From the NCBI GenBank assembly GCA_965276835.1, contig OZ255631.1, positions 1,798,001 through 1,862,000 on the forward strand: a stretch of 64,000 bases of DNA. Direction: 5' to 3'. Under the pieces are notes generated by a model. That model was not told the origin of the DNA. It saw nothing but the letters and a program-made list of their open reading frames with translations, and made no database searches. Position numbers and translations under genes: made by a program. Numbering within the stretch: the first letter of the stretch is position 1; each line of letters opens with the position of its first letter. This DNA is from BOG-932 sp965276835 (GTDB taxonomy: Bacteria > Pseudomonadota > Alphaproteobacteria > BOG-932 > Roseiterribacteraceae). Shown piece by piece: positions 54,186 through 61,569 of this stretch.

Positions 54186-54584
54186 AAGTAGTTGTTCAGG
54201 TGTGTAACTGATGAACTCCAGCAGGCTCCCGTCAGGATCCAGGAAATAGACACTGGTCCCCAGTCCCCTGGCGCCAAATCCACGCCTGGGCCCGAGATAG
54301 ACGGGAACGCCGCAGTGTTCCAGATGGGCCAAGGCGCCTTCGATCGGGCCGTCCCATTCCCAGCACAGATCGCTGTTGCCGGGCGCCACCGGCACAGTTG
54401 CGACAGGTTTGGCGTCCAGGCCGGGACCATGCACGTTCAGCTGCGCATCGCCGAAACGGTACATATGGATGCCGGCTACGTCCACGAGTTCGGCCCCCAG
54501 CACTTTCTGATAGAAGGCGTCCGACCGCGCGCGGTCGGAGACGTGGACGACGCTGTGGTCGAGCTTCACCTTGATTCCGGACAT
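54177..54584 (-). CDS. VOC-family protein (glyoxalase/bleomycin-resistance fold)
   Basis: This single VOC domain of 135 residues has VKLDHSVVHVSDRARSDAFYQKVLGAEL at the start and VPVYLGPRRGFGARGLGTSVYFLDPDGSLLEFISY at the end, with His and Glu metal-ligand positions. The ligand is unknown. It follows glpK by 9 bases and is probably the last gene of the LLM–glpK–VOC unit. Its final codons overlap the palindromic repeat. Confidence 0.9.
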   Translation of the reverse strand: MSGIKVKLDHSVVHVSDRARSDAFYQKVLGAELVDVAGIHMYRFGDAQLNVHGPGLDAKPVATVPVAPGNSDLCWEWDGPIEGALAHLEHCGVPVYLGPRRGFGARGLGTSVYFLDPDGSLLEFISYTPEQLLTS

Positions 54585-54593
54585 TGCTTCCTC

Positions 54594-56060
54594 CTACCGC
54601 GTGATCCGCGCCACGGCGCGCTGCCAGCCCGCATACAGGCGGTCACGGTCGCTGGACGACATTGCCGGCACGAAGGCGCGATCCTGCCGCCAAAGATACT
54701 TGGTCTCGGCGATCGAACCGATGAATCCCGCGCCCAACCCTGCCAGATAAGCCGCGCCCAAGGCCGTGGTTTCCGTCGATGCCGGCCGCTCGACCGTCGC
54801 GCCCAGCAAGTCGGCCAGGAACTGCATCAGCCAGCCGTTGGCCGCCATCCCGCCGTCGACCCTCATCCGATCCGGCATCAGCCCGTCCAGCGCCATCGCC
54901 TGTTGCAAATCACGTGTCTGGTAACAGACCGACTGTAGGCCGGCGCTGACGATCTCGGCGATGCCGGTGTCTCGGGTCAGACCGAGGATCGCGCCGCGTG
55001 CTTCAGGGTCCCAATAGGGAGCGCCCAGCCCGGTAAAAGCCGGCACGAAATACACGCCATGATCCAGCCCGATCGAGGCGGCCAGCGCCTCACTGCTGCC
55101 GGCATCCCGAATCAGTTTCAGCCCGTCGCGCATCCACTGCACGACCGCACCGGCGACGAATATGCTGCCCTCCAGCGCATAGGTCGTTTTGCCGTCAATC
55201 CGATAGGCGACCGTGGTCAGCAGCTTGTGGTTAGACGTCAGTGGCGTATCGCCGGTGTTCAGCACCAGAAAACAGCCCGTGCCGTACGTACTCTTGGCCA
55301 TGCCGCGCTCGACGCAGCCTTGTCCGATAAGCGCACCCTGCTGATCGCCGACCATGCCCAGGATCGGGATGGGCGCCTCCAGTGCATTGGCCGATCCGAA
55401 GTTGCCGCTGGTGTCGCAGACTTCCGGCAGCAGTTCACGGGGTACGCCGAACAGCCGAAGCAACTCCTCGTCCCAGACCTGCCGGTGAATATCGAACAGC
55501 ATGGTGCGTGCGGCATTGGTGGCGTCTGTGCGATGAACCTTGCCGCCTGTCAGGTGCCACAGCAGAAAGCTGTCGACCGTGCCGAACGCCAGTTCACCCC
55601 TGCCCGCCCGTTGGCGCGCGCCGGGTACATGATCGAGAATCCAGCCTATCTTCGTGGCAGAGAAATACGGGTCTATCAGCAGGCCGGTTTTCGCTGCGAT
55701 CAGAGGGCCGGCGCCATTGGCAAGCATCCGGGCGCAGAGATCGCTGGTGCGGCGATCTTGCCAGACGACGGCGCGATAGATCGGTTCGCCGTCCGACCGG
55801 TCCCAAACGATGGTGGTTTCGCGTTGATTAGTAATGCCGATGCCAGCAATGTCACTCGGAGATACGCCGGAAATCGCCTGACGCATCGTCGCCAGGACCG
55901 CGTCCAAGATATCCCGCGATTCATGCTCAACCCAGCCGTCACACGGAAAATGCTGCGGCAGTTCCCGCTGCGCCGTGACAACGGGCCGAAACTCGCGATC
56001 GAACAGGATTGACCTTGTGGAGGTCGTACCCTGGTCGATCGCGAGCAGGTAGTCGCCCAA
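54594..56060 (-). CDS. glpK: Glycerol kinase
   Basis: This 488-residue FGGY-family kinase phosphorylates glycerol to sn-glycerol-3-phosphate in the cytoplasm. The N-terminal YLLAIDQGTTSTRSILFD is the ATP-site phosphate loop. GITNQRETTIVWDRSDGEPIYRAVVWQDRRT is the glycerol-contact block. The C-terminal FGGY signature region is APYWDPEARGAILGLTRDT...LQSVCYQTRDL. No glpF or glpD gene is nearby. Instead, an LLM oxidoreductase precedes it by 15 bases and a VOC protein follows. Confidence 0.96.
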   Translation of the reverse strand: MGDYLLAIDQGTTSTRSILFDREFRPVVTAQRELPQHFPCDGWVEHESRDILDAVLATMRQAISGVSPSDIAGIGITNQRETTIVWDRSDGEPIYRAVVWQDRRTSDLCARMLANGAGPLIAAKTGLLIDPYFSATKIGWILDHVPGARQRAGRGELAFGTVDSFLLWHLTGGKVHRTDATNAARTMLFDIHRQVWDEELLRLFGVPRELLPEVCDTSGNFGSANALEAPIPILGMVGDQQGALIGQGCVERGMAKSTYGTGCFLVLNTGDTPLTSNHKLLTTVAYRIDGKTTYALEGSIFVAGAVVQWMRDGLKLIRDAGSSEALAASIGLDHGVYFVPAFTGLGAPYWDPEARGAILGLTRDTGIAEIVSAGLQSVCYQTRDLQQAMALDGLMPDRMRVDGGMAANGWLMQFLADLLGATVERPASTETTALGAAYLAGLGAGFIGSIAETKYLWRQDRAFVPAMSSSDRDRLYAGWQRAVARITR

Positions 56061-56075
56061 GCGACCAGCCCGGCG

Positions 56076-56954
56076 TCAGCCGTTGACGGGCTTGATCACG
56101 TTTTCGGCGTAATCGTGCATCTGGCCCAACATCTCATCCATCGTCCGATGATCCGGCCCGCCCTCATAGGCGTTGCGGAAGGCAGCGTGCACTTCCTCGA
56201 CGCCCAGATCGGCCAAGCGCTTCACCGAATCCGGGTGATAGACTTCCGGGCCCATGACCTGCAGGTCGAACGGCTTGTCGTCGGTGCCGAACTGCTTTCG
56301 GTAATCCCCCAGCCGGCCGATCATATGACCGATCTCGTTCATGTGGCCGCCGGCACTGATCCAGCCGTCGGCGATCTTGGCGGCGCGGCGCAGGCCGGGC
56401 TCCGAATGGCTGCCGTAGAGGATTTTGACCGGCACAGTCGGCACCGGACACATCTTGATCGGCGGAAAATTATAGAACTCACTCTCGTAACCGAAATACT
56501 CGCCAGTCTCGAGGCCGCGAATGATGTTGACCATATGCTCCATGCGCGCGCCGCGAGTGGCATAATTGGTTTCGGTCGCCAGGAAGTCTTCCTTCCAGGG
56601 GCTGAGGCCAATGCCAAGCTCGAAGCGGTTGCCGGTCAGCACCTGCACGCTGGTCACCTGCTTCGCCACGATCACCGGGTTGCGGATCGGCAGCTTCAGG
56701 ACCGAGGTCGAGAATTTCAGCTTGGTCGTCAGCGCCGCCATATAGGGAATCAGCGAGAACGGCTCGATGAAGGGCACGCCCTCCAGGAAATCGCGCGTGC
56801 CGTCCTCGTTATAGGGATAGGTCGCGTCGCCATCCTTCGGATAACAGATGCTGTCCGGCAGGGTGAAGGTGGCGTAGCCGGCGGCCTCGGCCGCCTTGGC
56901 CAGATCGCCGTAATAGGCCGGATTGCACATTGTCGCATGATAGCCGAAGCGCAT
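56076..56954 (-). CDS. LLM-class oxidoreductase (F420-type)
   Basis: This 292-residue luciferase-like protein starts MRFGYHATMCNPAYYGDLAKAAEAAGY. It also shows SLIPYMAALTTKLKFSTSVLKLPIRNPVIVAKQVTSVQVLTGNRFELGIGLSPWKEDF and PVKILYGSHSEPGLRRAAKIADGWISAGG, typical of F420-dependent LLM families. It is the third LLM enzyme in the window and leads the unit with glpK. Cofactor (F420 or FMN) and substrate are not known. Confidence 0.88.
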   Translation of the reverse strand: MRFGYHATMCNPAYYGDLAKAAEAAGYATFTLPDSICYPKDGDATYPYNEDGTRDFLEGVPFIEPFSLIPYMAALTTKLKFSTSVLKLPIRNPVIVAKQVTSVQVLTGNRFELGIGLSPWKEDFLATETNYATRGARMEHMVNIIRGLETGEYFGYESEFYNFPPIKMCPVPTVPVKILYGSHSEPGLRRAAKIADGWISAGGHMNEIGHMIGRLGDYRKQFGTDDKPFDLQVMGPEVYHPDSVKRLADLGVEEVHAAFRNAYEGGPDHRTMDEMLGQMHDYAENVIKPVNG

Positions 56955-57024
56955 GAATTTCCCCCGTTAGAATGTTATGGACCATTTACCACCGGTCGCA
57001 CCGGAGCGATACAAGATCGTCGCG

Positions 57025-57201
57025 CTAGGCCGACTTCCGCTTCTGCAGATCCGCCATGATCCGGCGGCGCTCGTCGTCAGAATAGCCGCCCCAGGCGACG
57101 ATCTCATCGATCGTGCGCAGGCAGCCGGTGCAAACATTGCGGGAATGATCCAGCGTGCAGATGTCGACACAGGGGGACAGGGCGTTTCGGTTACGCGGCA
57201 T
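57025..57201 (-). CDS. DUF1289 small Cys-rich protein
   Basis: This short protein has a four-Cys pattern CVDICTLDHSRNVCTGCLRTIDEIVAW that defines DUF1289 and probably binds a metal. The ATG at 57201 gives 58 residues; a TTG at 57210 would overlap the SDR stop by 4 bases (TTGA), adding three residues. It follows the SDR gene directly and should be translated from the same message. Function unknown. Confidence 0.9.
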   Translation of the reverse strand: MPRNRNALSPCVDICTLDHSRNVCTGCLRTIDEIVAWGGYSDDERRRIMADLQKRKSA

Positions 57202-57206
57202 GACCG

Positions 57207-58022
57207 TCAATATTGGTGCGATGTCGGGTTCCGTCGAGCCAGGATGTCGTCGACCCGCTTTTTGAAGCCCTCGTCGAAGGCGAAGGGCTGCGGGATGATC
57301 CAGAACTTCCCGTCTTCGATGCCGCCGAAGACCAGTTCAGCGAACTCGTCTGGCGACAAGCCGTTCTCGGTCAGCAGCTTGCGTAGATAATCGACGAACT
57401 GCTGCACCTCCGGCCGGATGGTCGCGCCGAACGGATCGTTGAAGATGCCGGAATCGACGGGTCCCGGCGCCAGCAGCGAGACGCCGACCGGCGCGTTCAG
57501 CATTTCCAGCTCACCGCGCAACGCCTCGGTCAGCGCCACCACGGCATATTTCGTCACGGAGTACGGTGCCATCATCGGGCTGGCCAGGAAGCCGCCCACC
57601 GACGAGGTGTTGACGATATGGGCGGGCCGCCCCGCCTTGATCAGACGGGGAACGAAGCTGCGCAGCCCGTGCAGCACACCGTAGAAATTGACACCGATGC
57701 TGCGATCCCAGCGTTCCGGTTCGATTTCCCAGCTTAAACCGGTCGCCATGACGCCGGCATTGTTAAACAGCAGATCGACTTCGCCAAACGCCGCATAGGC
57801 GCGATCCGCCAGCGTCTCGACCGACTTAGGATCGGACACGTCTGTCGGCACGGCTAAAACTTCGCCTTTCAGTGTCGCGGCGAAGGCATTCAGCGCATCG
57901 GCCTTCACGTCCGCCAATACGACCTTCATGCCGAGTGACAGGGCCTTATGCGCTAGGCCTGTGCCGATGCCGCTCGCCGCGCCGGTGATCACGGCGACGC
58001 CGCCGTTCAAACGCACTGACAT
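57207..58022 (-). CDS. SDR-family oxidoreductase
   Basis: The ATG at 58022 (MSVRLNGGVAVITG) follows GGAAGGA; nine more codons upstream are open. The classical SDR of 271 residues has VAVITGAASGIGTGLA, LFNNAGVM, VNTSSVGGFLASPMMAPYSVTKYAVV (Ser, YxxxK) and LAPGPVDSGIF. The substrate is unknown. It is divergent from the GST gene by about 115 bases. Confidence 0.93.
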   Translation of the reverse strand: MSVRLNGGVAVITGAASGIGTGLAHKALSLGMKVVLADVKADALNAFAATLKGEVLAVPTDVSDPKSVETLADRAYAAFGEVDLLFNNAGVMATGLSWEIEPERWDRSIGVNFYGVLHGLRSFVPRLIKAGRPAHIVNTSSVGGFLASPMMAPYSVTKYAVVALTEALRGELEMLNAPVGVSLLAPGPVDSGIFNDPFGATIRPEVQQFVDYLRKLLTENGLSPDEFAELVFGGIEDGKFWIIPQPFAFDEGFKKRVDDILARRNPTSHQY

Positions 58023-58139
58023 TTTGAAAAATCCTTCCCCGAGAAGCACTGTTGGACAGGTACCTTAAAGGAAGTTTACGCGGCCAATAACCTCCGAATG
58101 TGGTAGATCGCCCGCCATGACAGGATAAGGAGATTTTCG

Positions 58140-58787
58140 ATGGCTGAAATTGTTGCTTATGGTGTTGTCGGCAGCCCGTATCTGAGGGCCGCGTTGCTGG
58201 GTTTTGAGGAAAAGGGCGCCGCCTATCAGGTTGTGCCGGTGGCGCCGCCCGAAACAAAGCAGCCGGTACATCTCGCACGGCATCCCTTCGGCCGCGTGCC
58301 GGCCGTTAAATTTGGCGATTTCGAGCTATACGAAACACAAGCAATCCTGCGCTACACGGATGCGGCTTTCCCCGGGACAACGCTACGCCCTGCCGACCCG
58401 CGCGCAGCGGCGCGAATGGACCAGGTTATCGGAATCGTCGACTGGTATTTCTTTCGGGAGGTCGGCACGACCATCGTCTTCAATCGGCTCGTCGCGCCTA
58501 TGTTCGGGATGTCGTGTAACGAAGCCGCCGTACAGGCCGCGATTCCCAAGGCGAAAATCTGCCTCGCGGAACTGGATCGGCTGATCGGCAATGGGCCTTA
58601 TATCGTCGGCGATCAGTTGACCATCGCGGACCTGATGCTGGCGCCGCAGATGGACATGTTCAGCATGACGCCGGAGGCCGCCGATCTGCTGGCGCCTCAT
58701 CCCCATCTCAAGGCATGGCTCGACCGTATGCAGTCACGGCCGAGCATGCAAAATACGACGTTGGAAAGGCTGCGAGCCGCCGTTTAA
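58140..58787 (+). CDS. Glutathione S-transferase family protein
   Basis: This 215-residue GST has a thioredoxin-like N-terminal half with YGVVGSPYLRAALLGFEEKG, then HPFGRVPAVKFGDFELYETQAILRY (cis-Pro and Glu-Thr glutathione contacts). The C-terminal half includes GPYIVGDQLTIADLMLAPQMDMF, the N-capping box. It would conjugate glutathione to an electrophile. Its stop overlaps that of the convergent DUF883-like gene. Confidence 0.93.
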   Translation: MAEIVAYGVVGSPYLRAALLGFEEKGAAYQVVPVAPPETKQPVHLARHPFGRVPAVKFGDFELYETQAILRYTDAAFPGTTLRPADPRAAARMDQVIGIVDWYFFREVGTTIVFNRLVAPMFGMSCNEAAVQAAIPKAKICLAELDRLIGNGPYIVGDQLTIADLMLAPQMDMFSMTPEAADLLAPHPHLKAWLDRMQSRPSMQNTTLERLRAAV

Positions 58788-59206
58788 TACCAGCGCGAGC
58801 GCGGGCGAGATTCGTAGCCGACCAGATATCCAATCACGCCACCCAGCAGGACCGCGCCGGCGACCGTCGCCCAGGCGTTGTCCTTTACTACGCGGTCAAC
58901 ACGCGTTGCCGCCTCGTCCAGCGCATCCGCCGCCGCGTGATAGGCGTCGCGCGCATGGCCGTAGCCGGTCTGCGCCGCGTCCTTCGCCTGATCGTAAGTG
59001 TCGGACGCAATCTCACCGACATTTTCCATGAACTCTTGCGCTTCTTTCTTCGCTTCTTCGGCGGTAAAGCCGTAACGAGCCTGAAGACGGGTCGCGAGTT
59101 CGATCACGTTGGTCTTGATCGAATCGAAATCCTCGTCGGTCAGCTTGTCCCATTTGCTGCGGGCCTGGGCTTTTACGCGGTCAACATTCTTTGCGGCGGT
59201 CGCCAT
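58784..59206 (-). CDS. DUF883/CsbD-like membrane-anchored stress protein
   Basis: The ATG at 59206 has GGAGAG upstream; the longer open frame upstream runs through the peroxidase gene and is spurious. The product has 140 residues. The N-terminal part VKAQARSKWDKLTDEDFDSIKTNVIELATRLQARYGFTAEEA is CsbD-like. A long amphipathic helix (65-110) follows, and a C-terminal anchor VAGAVLLGGVIGYLVGYESRPRSRWY of DUF883/YqjD type comes last. Such proteins tether to the membrane in stationary phase or stress. A near-EcfG promoter lies upstream. Confidence 0.9.
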   Translation of the reverse strand: MATAAKNVDRVKAQARSKWDKLTDEDFDSIKTNVIELATRLQARYGFTAEEAKKEAQEFMENVGEIASDTYDQAKDAAQTGYGHARDAYHAAADALDEAATRVDRVVKDNAWATVAGAVLLGGVIGYLVGYESRPRSRWY

Positions 59207-59238
59207 AACTCTCTCCGTCGATAATTCGATACGAAGTG

Positions 59239-59264
59239 AATGCGGCGACCGCGTGGTTGGTTCC
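59239..59264 (-). promoter_or_regulatory. near-consensus EcfG promoter of the DUF883-like gene
   Basis: On the minus strand GGAAC (59264-59260) is followed after 17 bases by CATT (59242-59239), one change from CGTT. It stands 33 bases before the start codon. CsbD/DUF883-type genes are usual general-stress targets in alphaproteobacteria. Confidence 0.35.
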
Positions 59265-59292
59265 GGCCTGCGGCGGGTTGCCCCGCCGGAGA

Positions 59293-59847
59293 TCATTTTT
59301 TCGCCAAAGCGCCTTCGATCGCAGACGTGATCTTCGGATCGTCCGGCGTGATATCCGGCGCGAAACGGCCGACGACCTTTCCGTCGCGGCCGACCAGGAA
59401 CTTCTCGAAGTTCCACATCACGTCGGTCTCGTTCGTCGGACCCAGCCCATGCTTCGCCAGCGTCGTGCGCAAGCCGCTGTCCTTGTCGCCGTCGGCCGTC
59501 GGCTTTTCCGCGATCAGTTGGTGATACAGCGGATGCTGCCCTGCACCCTTGACCGAAATCTTGGCGAACATCGGGAACTTCACGTCGAACTTGGTTTCGC
59601 AAAACGACTTGATCTCTTCGTTGGTGCCGGGCTCCTGCGCGCCGAAGTCGTTTGCCGGGAAGCCGAGAACTTTGAAACCCTGGTCCTGGTATTTCTCGTA
59701 GACCTGCTCCAACGCGGTATATTGCGGGGTCAGCCCGCAAGCCGACGCGACATTGACGACCAGCAGGACGGAGCCCTTGTAGTGGCCCAGCGACGTATCC
59801 TTGCCGTCGATGCTTTTCACCGGAATATCGTAAAGCGCGGCTGCCAT
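59293..59847 (-). CDS. Glutathione peroxidase family protein (Cys type)
   Basis: The ATG at 59847 follows GGAGAGGAAA. The 184-residue thioredoxin-fold peroxidase has VNVASACGLTPQYTALE, where Cys replaces the selenocysteine of animal enzymes. It also has GFPANDFGAQEPGTNEEIKSFC with the Gln site and VMWNFEKFLVGRDGKVVGRF with the catalytic Trp-Asn. It reduces organic hydroperoxides, most likely with thioredoxin or glutathione. It is divergent from the glycosyltransferase gene. Confidence 0.95.
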   Translation of the reverse strand: MAAALYDIPVKSIDGKDTSLGHYKGSVLLVVNVASACGLTPQYTALEQVYEKYQDQGFKVLGFPANDFGAQEPGTNEEIKSFCETKFDVKFPMFAKISVKGAGQHPLYHQLIAEKPTADGDKDSGLRTTLAKHGLGPTNETDVMWNFEKFLVGRDGKVVGRFAPDITPDDPKITSAIEGALAKK

Positions 59848-59947
59848 GATTTCCTCTCCAGAATTGGGCTTCGTTCGGCCCGGATGCATCTTGATCGTAA
59901 GCGGCAGTAGAAGCGGCGACAAGGCGTTGCTATTCATCAGGCGTATC

Positions 59948-61069
59948 ATGACACCGCCAAATCCCTCCAAAACTCCTATCGCCCTGGTCTATTGGGGACG
60001 GCTGGGTGCGGGCGCAGCCTTGATGCAGCAGATCTCTGCCGCCTTCGCCAAGGACGAACGCTTCGAAACCTGGGCGTCGCCGTCATTGCAGAGCGAAGTT
60101 CCAGTCGATGCGCCGGGCATAACCCCAGTCCCTGTCCAAACTTTTTCCGGCCCGTTATCGTTCGCGATCGGAACGCTGCTGCTACCGTTCACGGTGCAGC
60201 AGCTGGTTCGGCGCCTATCGTCCGGCGGCGTCAAGGCGATCGTCACCATCATGCCGCATGTCTGGGGCGGGGCCCTGCAGCGAGCCGCCGCGCGCGCCGG
60301 TATCGAGACGCTTCTCATCGTGCATGATGCCGACCCGCATCCCGGCGAAACAAGGCCGATCTTCGACTGGCTGGTGCGGCGGGAAATCCGCGCCAGCACG
60401 CGCATCGTCACGCTCTCGGAGTATGTCGGCGATCGTTTGCTGGCGCGCATGGACGTCACCGAGGAAAGACTGGTGCGGCTTTACCACCCGATCTTCAGAT
60501 TCGCGCACGAGCCCGCCACGCTTGCGCATCCGGCCAAACCGTTCCGCCTGCTCTTCTTCGGCCGCATCCTACCCTACAAGGGCGTACCGATGTTGCTGGA
60601 GGCGTTTGCCAAGTTACGAGCGCGTGGCGTGGACTGCACTTTGCGCGTAGTCGGGCGCGGCGACGTTGCTGCGTCGCCCAGCCTTCTCAACCAACCGGGC
60701 TTGTCGATCGAAACCGGATGGGTCCCGCCGGCCGCCGTTGGCGGTATCCTGGCCGAGGCGGATGCAATCGCACTGCCCTACCTGGAAGCCAGCCAGTCCG
60801 GCGTGGTCGCCGCGGCCTATGGTGCGGGATTGCCGGTCGTCGCCACGCCAATTGGCGGTTTGCGTGAACAGATCGTCGATGGCGGCACCGGTACATTGGC
60901 AACCGACGCTACCGCGGACGCGATGGCCGAGGCCGTTAGCCGGCTGATTGAAACCCCAAGCCTCTACGAAACCTGCCGGCAGGGCGTCGCAGTGTATGCC
61001 GACACACATTCGCAGCAGTCATTCGCGCGCGAACTGGGGAACAGCATACTCAAGACCGTCGCCGATTGA
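59948..61069 (+). CDS. Glycosyltransferase family 4-like
   Basis: Translation is placed at the ATG at 59948; the frame is open upstream across the peroxidase promoter. The 373-residue GT-B enzyme has an N-terminal acceptor domain (LVYWGRLGAGAALMQQISAAF). The donor domain begins FRLLFFGRILPYKGVPMLLEAFAKL (about 200), and ADAIALPYLEASQSGVVAAAYGAGLPVVATPIGG carries the EX7E-type Glu. The sugar and acceptor are unknown. It precedes a secreted protein by 62 bases. Confidence 0.9.
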   Translation: MTPPNPSKTPIALVYWGRLGAGAALMQQISAAFAKDERFETWASPSLQSEVPVDAPGITPVPVQTFSGPLSFAIGTLLLPFTVQQLVRRLSSGGVKAIVTIMPHVWGGALQRAAARAGIETLLIVHDADPHPGETRPIFDWLVRREIRASTRIVTLSEYVGDRLLARMDVTEERLVRLYHPIFRFAHEPATLAHPAKPFRLLFFGRILPYKGVPMLLEAFAKLRARGVDCTLRVVGRGDVAASPSLLNQPGLSIETGWVPPAAVGGILAEADAIALPYLEASQSGVVAAAYGAGLPVVATPIGGLREQIVDGGTGTLATDATADAMAEAVSRLIETPSLYETCRQGVAVYADTHSQQSFARELGNSILKTVAD

Positions 61070-61131
61070 CCGTATGCGGTGCATTCACTAGCCGCTATCG
61101 TGATGGCCCATCTGTTCGCGAGGAGATAGGC

Positions 61132-61569
61132 ATGAAACGTCTTGGCGTGGTCGGTATTGCCCTGCTTGCACTGGCAGCCGGGTCAGCGCTCGGCGATCCC
61201 GAAGAAGCACAGGCGAAGCTGTTGCGCCTGCCGCATGCCGACATCGCCAAGTTGGTCGGGTTCTGGCAGGTGAAGGAGATGGAGCCGGTTAAGATGATCT
61301 ATGAATTCCAGACAGCGACGATGGCGATGCACGGTTCCAACGAACAGGGTGGCACGTCGTTCGAGCTAACGCTCGATGCGGATTACCGCGTGGCGGGCGA
61401 AAACGCGGTCTGGGTCATCGGCACACACCCGCGACCGGTCGAAACTGGCACTGACGCTGACGCCCCCTCGATCATGGGCATCGAGTTCACGAAGGCTGAC
61501 GAAGTGGTCATGACCGTCTCGGCCGGCGAGAAATTCACGCTGGTGAAGGTGCCGGCGAAAGCCGATTAA
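61132..61569 (+). CDS. Small secreted hypothetical protein
   Basis: The ATG at 61132 is preceded by GGAGATAGG. The 145 residues begin with a signal peptide MKRLGVVGIALLALAAGSALG, probably cleaved near ALG-D. The mature part is a small beta-rich domain (KLVGFWQVKEMEPVKMIYEFQTATMAM..., FELTLDADYRVAGENAVWVIGTHPR). No family is recognised. Its stop overlaps the stop of the convergent RND permease. Confidence 0.7.
   Translation: MKRLGVVGIALLALAAGSALGDPEEAQAKLLRLPHADIAKLVGFWQVKEMEPVKMIYEFQTATMAMHGSNEQGGTSFELTLDADYRVAGENAVWVIGTHPRPVETGTDADAPSIMGIEFTKADEVVMTVSAGEKFTLVKVPAKAD

Noticed and set aside
59207..59740. long extension of the DUF883-like frame
   Set aside because: It runs through the glutathione peroxidase gene in antisense phase; a good ribosome site marks the ATG at 59206.
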